In this document: positions 16,807-25,190 of the stretch, one piece after another
How positions within the stretch are numbered: the first letter of the stretch is position 1
Layout of the letters: each line of letters starts with the position of its first letter
Translations under genes and position numbers: made by a program
From: Salinisphaera orenii subsp. halophila YIM 95161
Lineage (GTDB): Bacteria > Pseudomonadota > Gammaproteobacteria > Nevskiales > Salinisphaeraceae
DNA length: 58,634 bases
Reading direction: 5' to 3'
Assembly: GCF_003732545.1 (NCBI RefSeq)
Contig: NZ_AYKF01000065.1
Span: forward strand, 1 to 58,634
Notes under the pieces: model-generated
Database searches by the model: none
The model's input: only the letters and a program-made list of their open reading frames with translations
What the model was told of the DNA's origin: nothing

Positions 16807-18591
16807 GTGGGTCCGCTGCTTGACGAAATCGCCATTTTTCTGGCCGCCGCCGTGATCGCGGTGCCGATCGCCCAGCGTCTGGGCCTGGGCTCGGTGCTGG
16901 GCTATCTGGCGGCGGGCGTGATCATCGGGCCCTGGGCGCTGGGTCTGATCGGCGACGTCGAGCAGGTGCTGCACATCGCCGAGTTCGGCGTCGTGCTGCT
17001 GCTGTTCATCATCGGTCTGGAGATGCAGCCGCGCCGGCTGTGGGCGCTGCGCAAAACCATCATCGGGCTCGGCGGCATGCAGGTGGGCCTGAGCGCCGCG
17101 GCGCTGGCGCTGGCCGCGTCCCTGGTGCTGGAAATGCCGCCCGTGCCGGCGATCGTCGCGGGCCTCGCCCTGGCGCTGTCGTCGACCGCCTTCGCCCTGC
17201 AGCTGCTCGCCGAGCGCGGCGAACTCACCGCCCGACACGGGCGCTCGGCGTTCGCGATTCTGCTGTTTCAGGACCTCGCCGTAATTCCGATTCTGGCGCT
17301 GCTGCCGCTGCTGACCGCGGGCAGCGAATCGGTCAGCTTCCTCGGCGCGCTCTGGGAGACGGTCAAGATCGCGCTGGTGCTCGCGGCCATGGTGGTCGGC
17401 GGCCATTATCTGCTGCGGCCGATCTTCCGGCTGGTCGCCGCGACCCGCATGCACGAGATCTTCACCGCCATGACGCTGCTGATCGTGGTGGGCACGGCGG
17501 TGGTGATGGAGGCCACCGGCATCTCGGTGGCGCTCGGCGCCTTCGTGGCCGGCGTGCTGCTCGCGGATTCGGAGTACCGGCACGAACTGGAAGCCAACAT
17601 CGAGCCGTTCAAGGACCTGCTGATCGGCCTGTTCTTCATCGCCGTGGGCATGTCCATCAACCTCGGTCTGATCGCCGCGCAGCCGCTGTTTCTGCTCGCG
17701 CTGACGGCGGGCCTGATCGGCGTCAAGGCTACGATCCTGTTCGTGCTGGGCCGGCGACACGGCCTGAGCTGGCCCGCTGCCCGCGGTCTGGCGGCCTATC
17801 TGCCGCAGGGCGGCGAATTCGCGTTCGTGATCCTGTCGACGGCGGTCGCCGGCGGGCTGTTCGTGCAGGCCGAGGCCGATCTGCTGGTCGCCACGGTGAC
17901 CCTGTCGATGGTGATCACGCCGCTGTTCGTCAAGCTGGTGGCCTACTACAACACCTGGCGCATGCCGAAAAGCGAGCCGGCCTTCGAGACCCCCGAGGCC
18001 GCCGAGCATCCGGTGTTCATCGCCGGCTTCGGCCGCGTCGGGCAGATCGTGGCGCGGCTGCTTCGGGCCAAGCATGTGGGCTTCACCGCGCTCGAGATCA
18101 ACGCCGATCAGGTGGACTTCGTGCGCAAGTACGGCAATAAGGTCTACTACGGCGACGCTTCGCGCCTGGACCTGCTGCGTGCCGCGGGCATCGAGCAGGC
18201 CCGGCTGTTCGTGCTCGCGATCGGCAATCGGGAGGCCTCGCTGCGTACCGCGCGCACCGTGCGCGAGCACTATCCGGACATCCAGCTCATCGCCCGCGCC
18301 CGCAATCGCAAGCACGCCTACGAGCTGATGGACCTGGGCGTGACCGTGCTCCAGCGCGAGACCTTTCTCTCCAGCCTCGAGCTGGCCGGCGACGCGCTCA
18401 AGGCGCTGGGCTTCAAGCCCGACGAGATCAAGCGTGCCAAGACCCTGTTCCGCGCCCACGATGAGAAGCGCCTGTTCGAGCACTATCACGCGGCCGACGA
18501 CGAGACCCGCTACGCCAAGCTGGTGATGGAGGCCGCCCAGGAACTGGAGGAACAGTTCGAGCGCGACGCCGCCGAGCACGCCGGCGAATAG
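16807..18591 (+). CDS. Monovalent cation:proton antiporter, CPA2/Kef type with TrkA-N domain
   Basis: A 594-residue inner-membrane protein. Residues 1-380 hold about twelve to thirteen membrane segments of the Na+/H+ exchanger fold; residues about 400-520 form a TrkA-N nucleotide-binding domain (FIAGFGRVGQIVARLL, with GxGxxG). Kef proteins export K+ in exchange for H+ and are gated by nucleotide or glutathione adducts; this may help with electrophile or osmotic stress. The start codon is GTG, preceded by AAGGGGG at a good distance; the nearby ATG at 16800 is out of frame. No kefF/kefG-like partner lies beside it. Confidence 0.9.
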   Translation: MGPLLDEIAIFLAAAVIAVPIAQRLGLGSVLGYLAAGVIIGPWALGLIGDVEQVLHIAEFGVVLLLFIIGLEMQPRRLWALRKTIIGLGGMQVGLSAAALALAASLVLEMPPVPAIVAGLALALSSTAFALQLLAERGELTARHGRSAFAILLFQDLAVIPILALLPLLTAGSESVSFLGALWETVKIALVLAAMVVGGHYLLRPIFRLVAATRMHEIFTAMTLLIVVGTAVVMEATGISVALGAFVAGVLLADSEYRHELEANIEPFKDLLIGLFFIAVGMSINLGLIAAQPLFLLALTAGLIGVKATILFVLGRRHGLSWPAARGLAAYLPQGGEFAFVILSTAVAGGLFVQAEADLLVATVTLSMVITPLFVKLVAYYNTWRMPKSEPAFETPEAAEHPVFIAGFGRVGQIVARLLRAKHVGFTALEINADQVDFVRKYGNKVYYGDASRLDLLRAAGIEQARLFVLAIGNREASLRTARTVREHYPDIQLIARARNRKHAYELMDLGVTVLQRETFLSSLELAGDALKALGFKPDEIKRAKTLFRAHDEKRLFEHYHAADDETRYAKLVMEAAQELEEQFERDAAEHAGE

Positions 18592-18641
18592 CGGCTGGTC
18601 CGCCCCGGCGACGCCCGCCAGGGCACGGGGGCGAGGCGTGG

Positions 18642-19067
18642 CTAGACGCGGGCCCGGCGGGGCAGCGCGGCGCCCTGCGCCGCGAGTGTGGCCGCGGTGA
18701 CGAGTCCCCAGACGGCGTTGAAGATCAGCACGAAGACCGGCGTGAGCGTGCCGAGCGCCAGGCCGAGCACGCCGGCGTCGAGCTTGAACGGGAACACCAC
18801 GAAGCACTGGACCAGTGACGGCCCGAGGCTGAGCAGCAGCCCGCGCAGCATCAGCGGCAGACCGGCGGCCAGCGGCGTCAGGAACAGCCAGCCCCAGATG
18901 CCGCCCCAGATGATCGGTCCGTAGAGGAAGGCCGGGCCGAGCGACGGCGCGATCCCGACGCCCGCAGCCTGGGTGATGCCCAGGGTGCCGAACAGCCAGA
19001 TGGTGAGCGCGGTCGCCAGGCCGCCGAGCGCGCCGGCGGCGAAGCCGAGTGAGAGTTTCGAGATCAT
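18642..19067 (-). CDS. Small integral membrane protein, unknown family
   Basis: A 141-residue protein with about four membrane segments (residues about 5-27, 45-65, 70-92 and 98-130) and few charges. The sequence LYGPIIWGGIWGWLFL is the most distinctive block. I do not recognise it securely; small uncharacterised membrane families of this length are common. The ATG has GAGGGG about 8 bp upstream. A 7-bp inverted repeat in a very AT-rich patch (19088-19114) lies just before it and may control it. Confidence 0.65.
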   Translation of the reverse strand: MISKLSLGFAAGALGGLATALTIWLFGTLGITQAAGVGIAPSLGPAFLYGPIIWGGIWGWLFLTPLAAGLPLMLRGLLLSLGPSLVQCFVVFPFKLDAGVLGLALGTLTPVFVLIFNAVWGLVTAATLAAQGAALPRRARV

Positions 19068-19087
19068 GGGGTCATCCCCTCGCGACG

Positions 19088-19114
19088 TTGTTGGTATTTT
19101 TAATTACCCAACAA
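19088..19114. promoter_or_regulatory. AT-rich inverted repeat, candidate operator
   Basis: TTGTTGG (19088-19094) and CCAACAA (19108-19114) are perfect inverted arms around a 13-bp A/T-rich centre. It sits 21-47 bp upstream of the leftward small membrane protein gene, a place where a repressor would overlap its promoter or leader. No regulator gene is adjacent. Confidence 0.5.
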
Positions 19115-19130
19115 ACCTATCACGAGACAG

Positions 19131-20000
19131 CTACGGACGGCGGACACCCTCATGCTGGCGCAGATACTCGGTAAGGGCGAAACCCGACAACAGCCAGAAT
19201 CCGCCCACCAGCAGACCGGCGGCGATATCGCTGACGTAGTGCACCGAGAGCACCGCGCGACTGGAGGCGATGAGCGCGATCAGGACGGTGCCCCAGTAGC
19301 CCAGTTCGAAACGCCGGCCCATGCCCGGCAGGTCGCGGGCGATGGCGTAGATGATGAAGCCGTAGACCGCGATCGCCCCGGTGGCGTGCGCGCTCGGGAA
19401 GGACGGCGTCGAGGCGGTGGCGAAGGTCACGAAGTCCGGCCGGTCGCGGTCGAAGGCGAACTTGCCCGCGTAAGTCAGCGCCTGCGAGCCGACGACCGCG
19501 AGCACCAGCCCCGGAATGTAGCGGTGGCGCCCGTGTGCCCAGAGAAACCCCGTGGCCACCAGCATCACCGCGACCAGGGTCTCGGTGTTGCCCAGGCCCG
19601 TGATCCAGCCGAACAGATCGACGACATGCGGGTTGCGGATGACGCCGAGCGCGTCGTTGAACCGGCGGTCGAAGGCAATCAGCTCCTCGCCCTCGACGAG
19701 ATCCTCCACCAGGCCCACACCCAGAAATATCAGATACAGTGCCAGCGCTGCGATCAGCGTCAGCGGCAACCCGGAGAAGCGGTCGACCGCGGTCCGTGCC
19801 GCCACCGCCCGCGTGGTGGCGGGGAACCGGCGCTGGAACCAGCCGCCCAGCCGCGGCCGTCGCGCCAGCCCGGTGAGGCCGCGGCCCACGCGCGGGCCCG
19901 AGAACGCGAGCGCCCGCCAGAGCCACCAGGCGATGAAACGGCTCGCGACGAGGGTGGCGACGAGCATCAGCAGCAGTTGCCAGAATGGCAGCGGGGACAT
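19131..20000 (-). CDS. PAP2-family membrane phosphatase
   Basis: A 289-residue protein with about six membrane segments and the three PAP2 phosphatase motifs in the C-terminal half: KFAFDRDRP (KxxxxxxRP), PSFPSAHATGA (PSGH-type, here PSAH), and SRAVLSVHYVSDIAAG (SRxxxxxHxxxD). Such enzymes remove phosphate from phosphatidic acid, undecaprenyl pyrophosphate or phosphatidylglycerol phosphate on the periplasmic side. The ATG at 20000 has GAGG five bases upstream; a GTG start at 20021 is less likely. Confidence 0.88.
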   Translation of the reverse strand: MSPLPFWQLLLMLVATLVASRFIAWWLWRALAFSGPRVGRGLTGLARRPRLGGWFQRRFPATTRAVAARTAVDRFSGLPLTLIAALALYLIFLGVGLVEDLVEGEELIAFDRRFNDALGVIRNPHVVDLFGWITGLGNTETLVAVMLVATGFLWAHGRHRYIPGLVLAVVGSQALTYAGKFAFDRDRPDFVTFATASTPSFPSAHATGAIAVYGFIIYAIARDLPGMGRRFELGYWGTVLIALIASSRAVLSVHYVSDIAAGLLVGGFWLLSGFALTEYLRQHEGVRRP

Positions 20001-20049
20001 CGAATCCTCGGGGATGGGCACGGCACGGCAGTATAGCGGGGGACAGGGG

Positions 20050-20846
20050 ATGGATTACACGCGTATGACGGTGCGCTGGGTTGCGCGGGCCGGCTATGGC
20101 GCGCGCGGTCTCGTCTATCTCGCGCTCGGTGCGCTGACGTTCAACGCCGCGCTGGAGTTCGACGAGGTGGAGGACGTGCACGGCGCCATGCGCGAGATCG
20201 GCCACCAGACCGGCGGCGACATCGTGCTGTTCGGACTGGCCGCGGGGCTGCTGGCCTACGGTCTCTGGCGCTTCGTGCAGACCACGCTGGATGTGGACGG
20301 CCACGGCTGGCGGCCCACCGCGCTGGCGATCCGGGGCGGGCTGCTGGTGAGTGCCGCGCTGCATATATCGCTGGCCTGGGGCTGTATCCAGATCGCCATG
20401 CGCTGGTCCGGCGACAACGGCAAGCCGGTCCAGCGCGCGGTCGAGCGCATTCTCGACTGGCCGGCGGGCCGCATGCTCGTGATCGCCGGGGGGCCGCGAT
20501 CGTCGGTGCGGGCGTGGCGCATCTGGTCAAAGCGGTGCGCTGCGGCTACCGGAAATGGTTCGAGGCCTCGCCGCGGGCGATGGCCTGGATCGATCCCGTC
20601 GCCCGTTTCGGCCTGTTTGCCCGCGGGCTGTTGTTCCTTGGGGTCGGTGCATTCGTGCTCTATGCCGCGCTCACGCTCGATCCTTCCGAGGCGCGCGGCG
20701 TGGAGGGGGTCATGCTGTGGATCCAGGAGCGGCTCTACGGGCGGATCATGCTCGCCGGCCTGGCCCTGGGTCTGATCGCGTTCGGCGCCTACGGCCTCAT
20801 CGAGGCGTTCGTGCGCCGGGTCGGTCTGGGCGCGGCCCTGCGCTAG
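20050..20846 (+). pseudogene. DUF1206 membrane protein with a frameshift
   Basis: The DUF1206 family has three repeats of paired membrane segments. Here the first part runs from ATG 20050 to about 20488, then a run of six Gs (20488-20493) shifts the frame. Adding one G restores an unbroken protein of about 265 residues (VIAGGAAIVGAGVAHLVKAV across the join, then the third repeat FGLFARGLLFLGVGAFVLYAA to a stop at 20846). A one-base loss in a homopolymer is a common sequencing error as well as a common mutation. Repeats carry the family's A-R-x-G-Y-G-A-R-G-L/L-F-A-R-G-L-L motifs. Confidence 0.82.
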
Positions 20847-21000
20847 GCGCGATGGATACCGGCGTGGTGGCCGTGGACATGCGTTCGGCATGCCGGCGCC
20901 GGTACGGGGCCACGCAGTCGGAGCGCGGCAGACTCGCGGCCGGTCGGCTGCGCCCCGGCGTCGGATGCCAGCGCGGACAGATCGGTGACGTCGAGCGGCC

Positions 21001-22038
21001 TCAGCCGGCGGCGGTCCGTTCGATGAACATGGCGTCGCCGTAGCTCAGGAACCGATATTCCGCGTTCACTGCGTGGGCGTAGGCCTCGAGCACGCGTTCG
21101 CGCCCGGCGAAGGCGGCGACCAGCATCAGCAGACTGGACTGCGGTTCGTGGAAGTTGGTGAGCACGGCGTCGACGACGTGAAACGGGTCGCCCGGCTTGA
21201 TGAACAGCGCGGTCTCGCCCGAAAACGGTGCGATGCGGCCCTCGGTGCCCGGCTGGCGGGCCGCGCTTTCCAGGCTCCGCACCACGGTGGTCCCGACCGC
21301 GACCACCCGTCGCCCGGCCGCCCGGGTGCGCCCGATCAGGGCGCAGAGCGCGTCGTCGACCGCCACGCGTTCGGCATGCAGGCGCTGGCTGCGCACGTCG
21401 CCCTCGCGCAGGCGCTGATAGGTGCCCGAGCCCACGTGCAGCGTGGCGTAGCCGAAGGCCACGCCACGCGCGGCGAGCGCCTCCAGCAGCGGCGTGTCGA
21501 AGTGCAGCCCCGCCGTCGGCGCCGCGACCGCGCCCTCGTGCCGGGCCCAGAGGGTCTGGTAGCGCTCCAGATCCGCCGGGGTGTCGGCACGCCGGATGTA
21601 GGGCGGCAGCGGCACGTGGCCGTGGGCGTCCAGCAGCGCGGCGACCGTGCCGGCCTCCAGCGTCAGGGTGTAGAGCTCGCCCCGACGGGCGGTGACCTGC
21701 AGCATGAAGTCGCCGATGGCGATCCGCGTGTCCGCGCGCGGCGGTTTGTTCGCCCGGATCTTGGCCGAGATCCGGACGCTGTCGAGCACGCGTTCGAGCA
21801 TGACCTCGACCCGACCGCCGCTGGCCTTCTGGCCGTACAGGCGTGCGGCCAGCACCCGGGTGTCGTTGAAGACCAGCAGATCGCCGGGCTCGAGCAGGTC
21901 GACCAGATCCGTGATCGCCCGGTCCGCGCGTCCGCCCTCGCGATCCAGATGCAGCAGTCGCGAGGCACTGCGCCGTGCCGGCGGCCGTTGGGCGATCCGC
22001 TGCTCGGGCAGGTCGTAGTCGAAATCGCGCTTGTCCAT
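21001..22038 (-). CDS. queA: tRNA preQ1(34) S-adenosylmethionine ribosyltransferase-isomerase
   Basis: A 345-residue QueA. It transfers and rearranges ribose from SAM onto preQ1 in the tRNA wobble position to give epoxyqueuosine. Family blocks are clear: FDYDLPEQRIAQRP at the N-terminus, LLVFNDTRVLAARL, GHVPLPPYIRR, PTAGLHFD, and HVGSGTYQ. The MDKRDFDYDLP start at 22038 fits the family. The usual partner tgt is not adjacent; the gene downstream is convergent, so this copy looks monocistronic. Confidence 0.95.
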   Translation of the reverse strand: MDKRDFDYDLPEQRIAQRPPARRSASRLLHLDREGGRADRAITDLVDLLEPGDLLVFNDTRVLAARLYGQKASGGRVEVMLERVLDSVRISAKIRANKPPRADTRIAIGDFMLQVTARRGELYTLTLEAGTVAALLDAHGHVPLPPYIRRADTPADLERYQTLWARHEGAVAAPTAGLHFDTPLLEALAARGVAFGYATLHVGSGTYQRLREGDVRSQRLHAERVAVDDALCALIGRTRAAGRRVVAVGTTVVRSLESAARQPGTEGRIAPFSGETALFIKPGDPFHVVDAVLTNFHEPQSSLLMLVAAFAGRERVLEAYAHAVNAEYRFLSYGDAMFIERTAAG

Positions 22039-22823
22039 CAACACGGGCTCGGTCGGCGGCTGGCGCGGATTCTGGCGCCCGGCGCCGGCTGCGGCAAGCG
22101 CGGCAGCCGCGCGGGCCTGGTTCGCGCACGGGGGTCGCGCGGGCCGCGTGATGCTACCAGTGCCGACGATACGCGGGCGCGACGGGCCGACGCTGAGGCT
22201 GGCCGGTCGCGTGCCGAGGGCTGCCGCGTCCGCGTCAACGTCGGTTCCATGCGGCGAATATCGGCGTGCGGGCTGCAGGTCGATCAGGCCGGGCCCCGTC
22301 GCCCGCCCACCGCGGCCCGCGTCGGCTTCCACTACGGATCGACGACCCTGCCGATACGGCGCGGCGCGCGGCTCGCCCGACCGTCCGCATCGTGCCTGCG
22401 ACCGGCCGGCCGGGGGGCATCGTCGGTGCGGGCCACGGGCGATGTCACTGCCTGTCCGGCCGATGCGCCGGTCGGGCCATACGGCCGGTGTCGGGCGTAT
22501 CCGGTTCCGCGATGCCGCCGGTCTGGACGCGTACGGCGCGTCCCCGTGCTGTGGCGGATCCCGCGCCTGCGCGAACCGGCCGCCGTGCGGCGCGAGCCGG
22601 ACTCGGACGTTGGCATTCGCTACGAGCCTGGGGCGCAGGTCGACGCAGACAGCTGTCAGCCTGCAGGGCCAAGGCGCGCCGCGACGGACAGGGGCGCCCG
22701 GGCCGGGCCGCCCGCAGCCGGGGGAGCGGGCTGATCCGGATCGGGGCGCGACGCGGAGCGGATCCGCCGCTATGCTGACTATCGCTACGACATCGACGAC
22801 CGCCCGACGGCGGTGGAGGCGCC
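22039..22823. other. Long GC-rich gene-free stretch
   Basis: About 785 bp between divergent queA and the glycine-zipper lipoprotein gene. Open frames exist on both strands, as expected at this GC content, but none shows a plausible start, ribosome site and protein-like composition. A possible -10 box (TATGCT, 22771-22776) lies 47 bp before the lipoprotein ATG. No hairpin or repeat stands out. Confidence 0.45.
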
Positions 22824-23246
22824 ATGAAAACGTTCACGACGGCCCGGGCGCTGGGTCTGCTGCTGCTGGCGGCGGCGCTGGTCGGCTGCGCCCATCAGCG
22901 GCCGGTGCTCTATCCCAACGACACGCTGTCTCGCCAGGGCGAGGACGCCGGCCAGGCGGCCATCGACGCCTGCCAGCGGCGGGCCGAGGCGGCCGGACTC
23001 GATTACTCGAAGGGCGGCGTGGCGCGACGCACCGCCGAGAGCGGTGCGGTCGGTGGCGCCGGCGGTGCCGTGGCCGGCGCGATCTACGGCAGCGTCGGCC
23101 GCGGCGCGGCCGCGGGCGCAGCCGGCGGGGCCACGGCCGGGTTGATCCGGGGGCTGTTCGATCGCAACGACCCGGCGCCGGTCTATCGCGCCTACGTCAA
23201 CCGTTGTCTGGGCGAGCGGGGCTACGAGCCGGTGGGCTGGGACTGA
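22824..23246 (+). CDS. Glycine-zipper lipoprotein
   Basis: A 140-residue protein with a signal peptide and lipobox LVGC (cysteine about residue 20). A central Gly/Ala zipper (AVGGAGGAVAGAIYGSVGRG then AAAGAAGGATAGLIRG) resembles the outer-membrane SlyB/YMGG-like families, in which such hairpins insert into membranes. The C-terminal part contains a CLGERGYEPVGW tail similar to glycine-zipper cell-envelope proteins. GGAGG lies just before the ATG. Probable outer-membrane stability role; not proven. Confidence 0.78.
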   Translation: MKTFTTARALGLLLLAAALVGCAHQRPVLYPNDTLSRQGEDAGQAAIDACQRRAEAAGLDYSKGGVARRTAESGAVGGAGGAVAGAIYGSVGRGAAAGAAGGATAGLIRGLFDRNDPAPVYRAYVNRCLGERGYEPVGWD

Positions 23247-23317
23247 GCCGCCGCCGCGCCCCCGGCGGCCGTGTTAGGTTTGGACATGTCGATTCGACGT
23301 TCTGCACAGGGGTAATG

Positions 23318-23752
23318 ATGTACCAGTCGATTCTCGTGCCGGTCGATGGATCGGCGCACTCGCATGTCGCCGTGGAGCTGGCAGCCGAACTGATCAGCCG
23401 TCCCGAGGGCCGTGTCTATCTGCTCAACGTCCAGCCGTCGGTCGGCAACACGCAGGATCTGCTCGGCCGTGCCGCGAGCGCGCCCGCCGAGGCCAGCGAG
23501 GCAGCGAAAAGCGACGGCGAGAGCCTGCTGCAGCGGGCGATCGAGGAGGCCGGTGTCGCGCCCGACAACGTCGAGTTCGACGTCAAGGCCGGGGCGCCCA
23601 GCGACACCATCGTGCACGAGGCCGGGCGCCTGGGCGTGGACGCCATCGTGATCGGCAGCCGCGGCGCGAGCCGCCTGTCCAGCCTGATACTCGGCAGCGT
23701 GGCCTATCGCGTGCTGCACGCCGCCGACTGTCGGGTCGTTCTCGTGCGTTAG
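23318..23752 (+). CDS. Universal stress protein (UspA family)
   Basis: A 144-residue Usp-domain protein. It begins YQSILVPVDGSAHS, and the ATP-binding motif G-x2-G-x9-G-S appears as GSRGASRLSSLILGSVAYRVL near the C-terminus, so it is likely an ATP-binding Usp. Such proteins support survival under starvation or oxidative stress. Two adjacent ATGs exist (23315, 23318); the second is preferred because AGGGG lies 5 bp upstream of it, whereas it is only 2 bp from the first. Confidence 0.9.
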   Translation: MYQSILVPVDGSAHSHVAVELAAELISRPEGRVYLLNVQPSVGNTQDLLGRAASAPAEASEAAKSDGESLLQRAIEEAGVAPDNVEFDVKAGAPSDTIVHEAGRLGVDAIVIGSRGASRLSSLILGSVAYRVLHAADCRVVLVR

Positions 23753-24117
23753 GACCCGTCGACACTTCATAAAAGCGCCGCGTTGGAGACCGCACATCGT
23801 GTGCGGCAACGCGCAAGTCGCCGATCGCGGCGCGCCTCGATCCAGACGGGCAACGTCGCGGCGCCTCATGATTGTTTAATGGGCGGCCCAACCCGAAGGG
23901 CCAGGCGCTCATGAATCGACCGGAATGCGGCAATCCAGTGTTGTCGCACGCTGGCGAGAACGACTGCTCGCCGCGTACGACGCCTCGTCCTGCCGCCCAT
24001 AGTCGCCTTTCAGGAGCGCTTGGCGCAGGCTCGTAGGACGTATTGAAAGGCCCTGGAGCGGCGGCCGCGGCCGCAAGGCGCTATCATCCAGAGCGTGTCT
24101 TCATGCCTGGGGTGGCC
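23753..24117. other. Gene-free stretch between usp and mscL
   Basis: No gene is seen in these 365 bp. A hairpin lies at 23790-23806 and a possible -10 box (TATCAT) occurs shortly before mscL near 24082. The rest shows no repeat or clear RNA structure by eye. Confidence 0.45.
23790..23806. terminator. Perfect hairpin after the universal stress protein gene
   Basis: CCGCACA and TGTGCGG pair perfectly around a TCG loop, and GTTG/CAAC outside can extend it with a bulge. It lies 38 bp after the usp stop codon. There is no T run, so it could be a factor-dependent terminator, an mRNA-stabilising structure or a chance palindrome. Confidence 0.35.
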
Positions 24118-24546
24118 ATGCGTGTGATCCGGGAATTCAAGACCTTCGCGGTCCGTGGCAACGTCGTTGATCTGGCGGTCGGTGTCGTCATCGGGGCGGC
24201 GTTCGGCAAGATCGTGTCGTCGCTGGTGGCCAACGTGATATCGCCGCCCCTGGGGCTGCTCGTCGGCGGCGTGGACCTGTCCAATCTGCGGGTCACCCTG
24301 CGTGACGCGGCCGGTCAGACGCCGGCGGTGACGCTCGATTACGGCCTGTTTCTGCAGAGCGTGTTCGATTTCGTGATCGTCGCCTTCGCGATCTTTCTGG
24401 TCGTGCGCGCCATCAACGGGCTCAAGCGGCGCGAGGCCGAGGCGCCCAGCGCGCCGCCGGCGCCCTCGCGCGAGGAGGTGCTGCTCACCGAGATCCGCGA
24501 TGCCCTGCGCGAGCCGCGCGGGCCCGCGGATTCCGGCGGGCCATGA
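24118..24546 (+). CDS. mscL: Large-conductance mechanosensitive channel
   Basis: A 142-residue MscL. The pentameric channel opens under membrane tension and releases solutes on sudden osmotic downshift. The N-terminal block [29 protein letters not shown] is diagnostic and forms the amphipathic helix and pore-lining TM1; TM2 is around residues 80-105. The ATG at 24118 gives the typical N-terminus; one at 24103 would add five residues. The 3' end overlaps the next gene by four bases (ATGA). Confidence 0.95.
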   Translation: MRVIREFKTFAVRGNVVDLAVGVVIGAAFGKIVSSLVANVISPPLGLLVGGVDLSNLRVTLRDAAGQTPAVTLDYGLFLQSVFDFVIVAFAIFLVVRAINGLKRREAEAPSAPPAPSREEVLLTEIRDALREPRGPADSGGP

Positions 24547-25067
24547 GCACCGCGGCCGAGGAGCGCGCGCGCACGCCGTCGGAGTCGGGTGTGGACGCGC
24601 ACATCTACAAGGTCTTTCCCAACGACATGAACGCCAACGCCACGGTGTTCGGCGGCATGATCATGGCCACGGTCGACCGCATCTGCCTGGTGGTCGCCGA
24701 GCGACACAGCGGTCGCGTCTGCGTGACCGCGTCGGTGGACGACGTGCATTTCATGGCACCGGCGCGCACCGGCGATACGCTGATCTTCTCCGCGGCCTGC
24801 AATCGCGCCTGGGACAGTTCGATGGAGATCGGCTGCCGGGTGATCGCCGAGGACAGTTATCGCCGCGAGTCGCGGCATGTGGTCTCGGCCTATTCCACCT
24901 TCGTGGCGCTGGACGCGGACGGCCATCCCGCGACGGTACCGCCGCTGGCGCCCGAGACCGAGGCCGAGCGGGCGCGCCACGCCGAGGCGGGGCTGCGCCG
25001 CGAGACCCGGCTGGCCCACGCCGAGCGTGTTCGGGCGCGTCGTGGCGGCGCGGCCACGCGCGGCTGA
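24543..25067 (+). CDS. Acyl-CoA thioesterase (hotdog, ACOT/BFIT type)
   Basis: A 174-residue hotdog protein. [27 protein letters not shown] (residues about 22-48, split) is the acyl-CoA hydrolase signature with N-x-x-G-x-x-F/HGG spacing, and [14 protein letters not shown] matches the following strand. It should hydrolyse acyl-CoA esters in the cytoplasm. Its ATG overlaps the mscL stop codon, which suggests translational coupling; the functional link is unclear. Confidence 0.83.
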   Translation: MSTAAEERARTPSESGVDAHIYKVFPNDMNANATVFGGMIMATVDRICLVVAERHSGRVCVTASVDDVHFMAPARTGDTLIFSAACNRAWDSSMEIGCRVIAEDSYRRESRHVVSAYSTFVALDADGHPATVPPLAPETEAERARHAEAGLRRETRLAHAERVRARRGGAATRG

Positions 25068-25190
25068 GCGATCGGTGCGGTGCGCCGCGACCGTGGGCCG
25101 TGACGGTCTTCGCATCGTGAATGCTCTGCGGCGCGTAGCCAGTTCGAAGGTGCGGCCGGCCGGACGCACCGCAATCGGGGAGACGTGTCC

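Noticed and set aside
21172-21187. ACGTGAAAC, half of a parS-like site
   Set aside because: The other half does not match the usual parS palindrome. By eye I found no full parS site near parAB or elsewhere; a computed search would be needed to be sure.
22607-22630. Short similarity between this spot and 27005-27030 (shared TACGAGCCT) as a dispersed repeat
   Set aside because: Only about nine bases are identical and flanks differ, so chance is enough.
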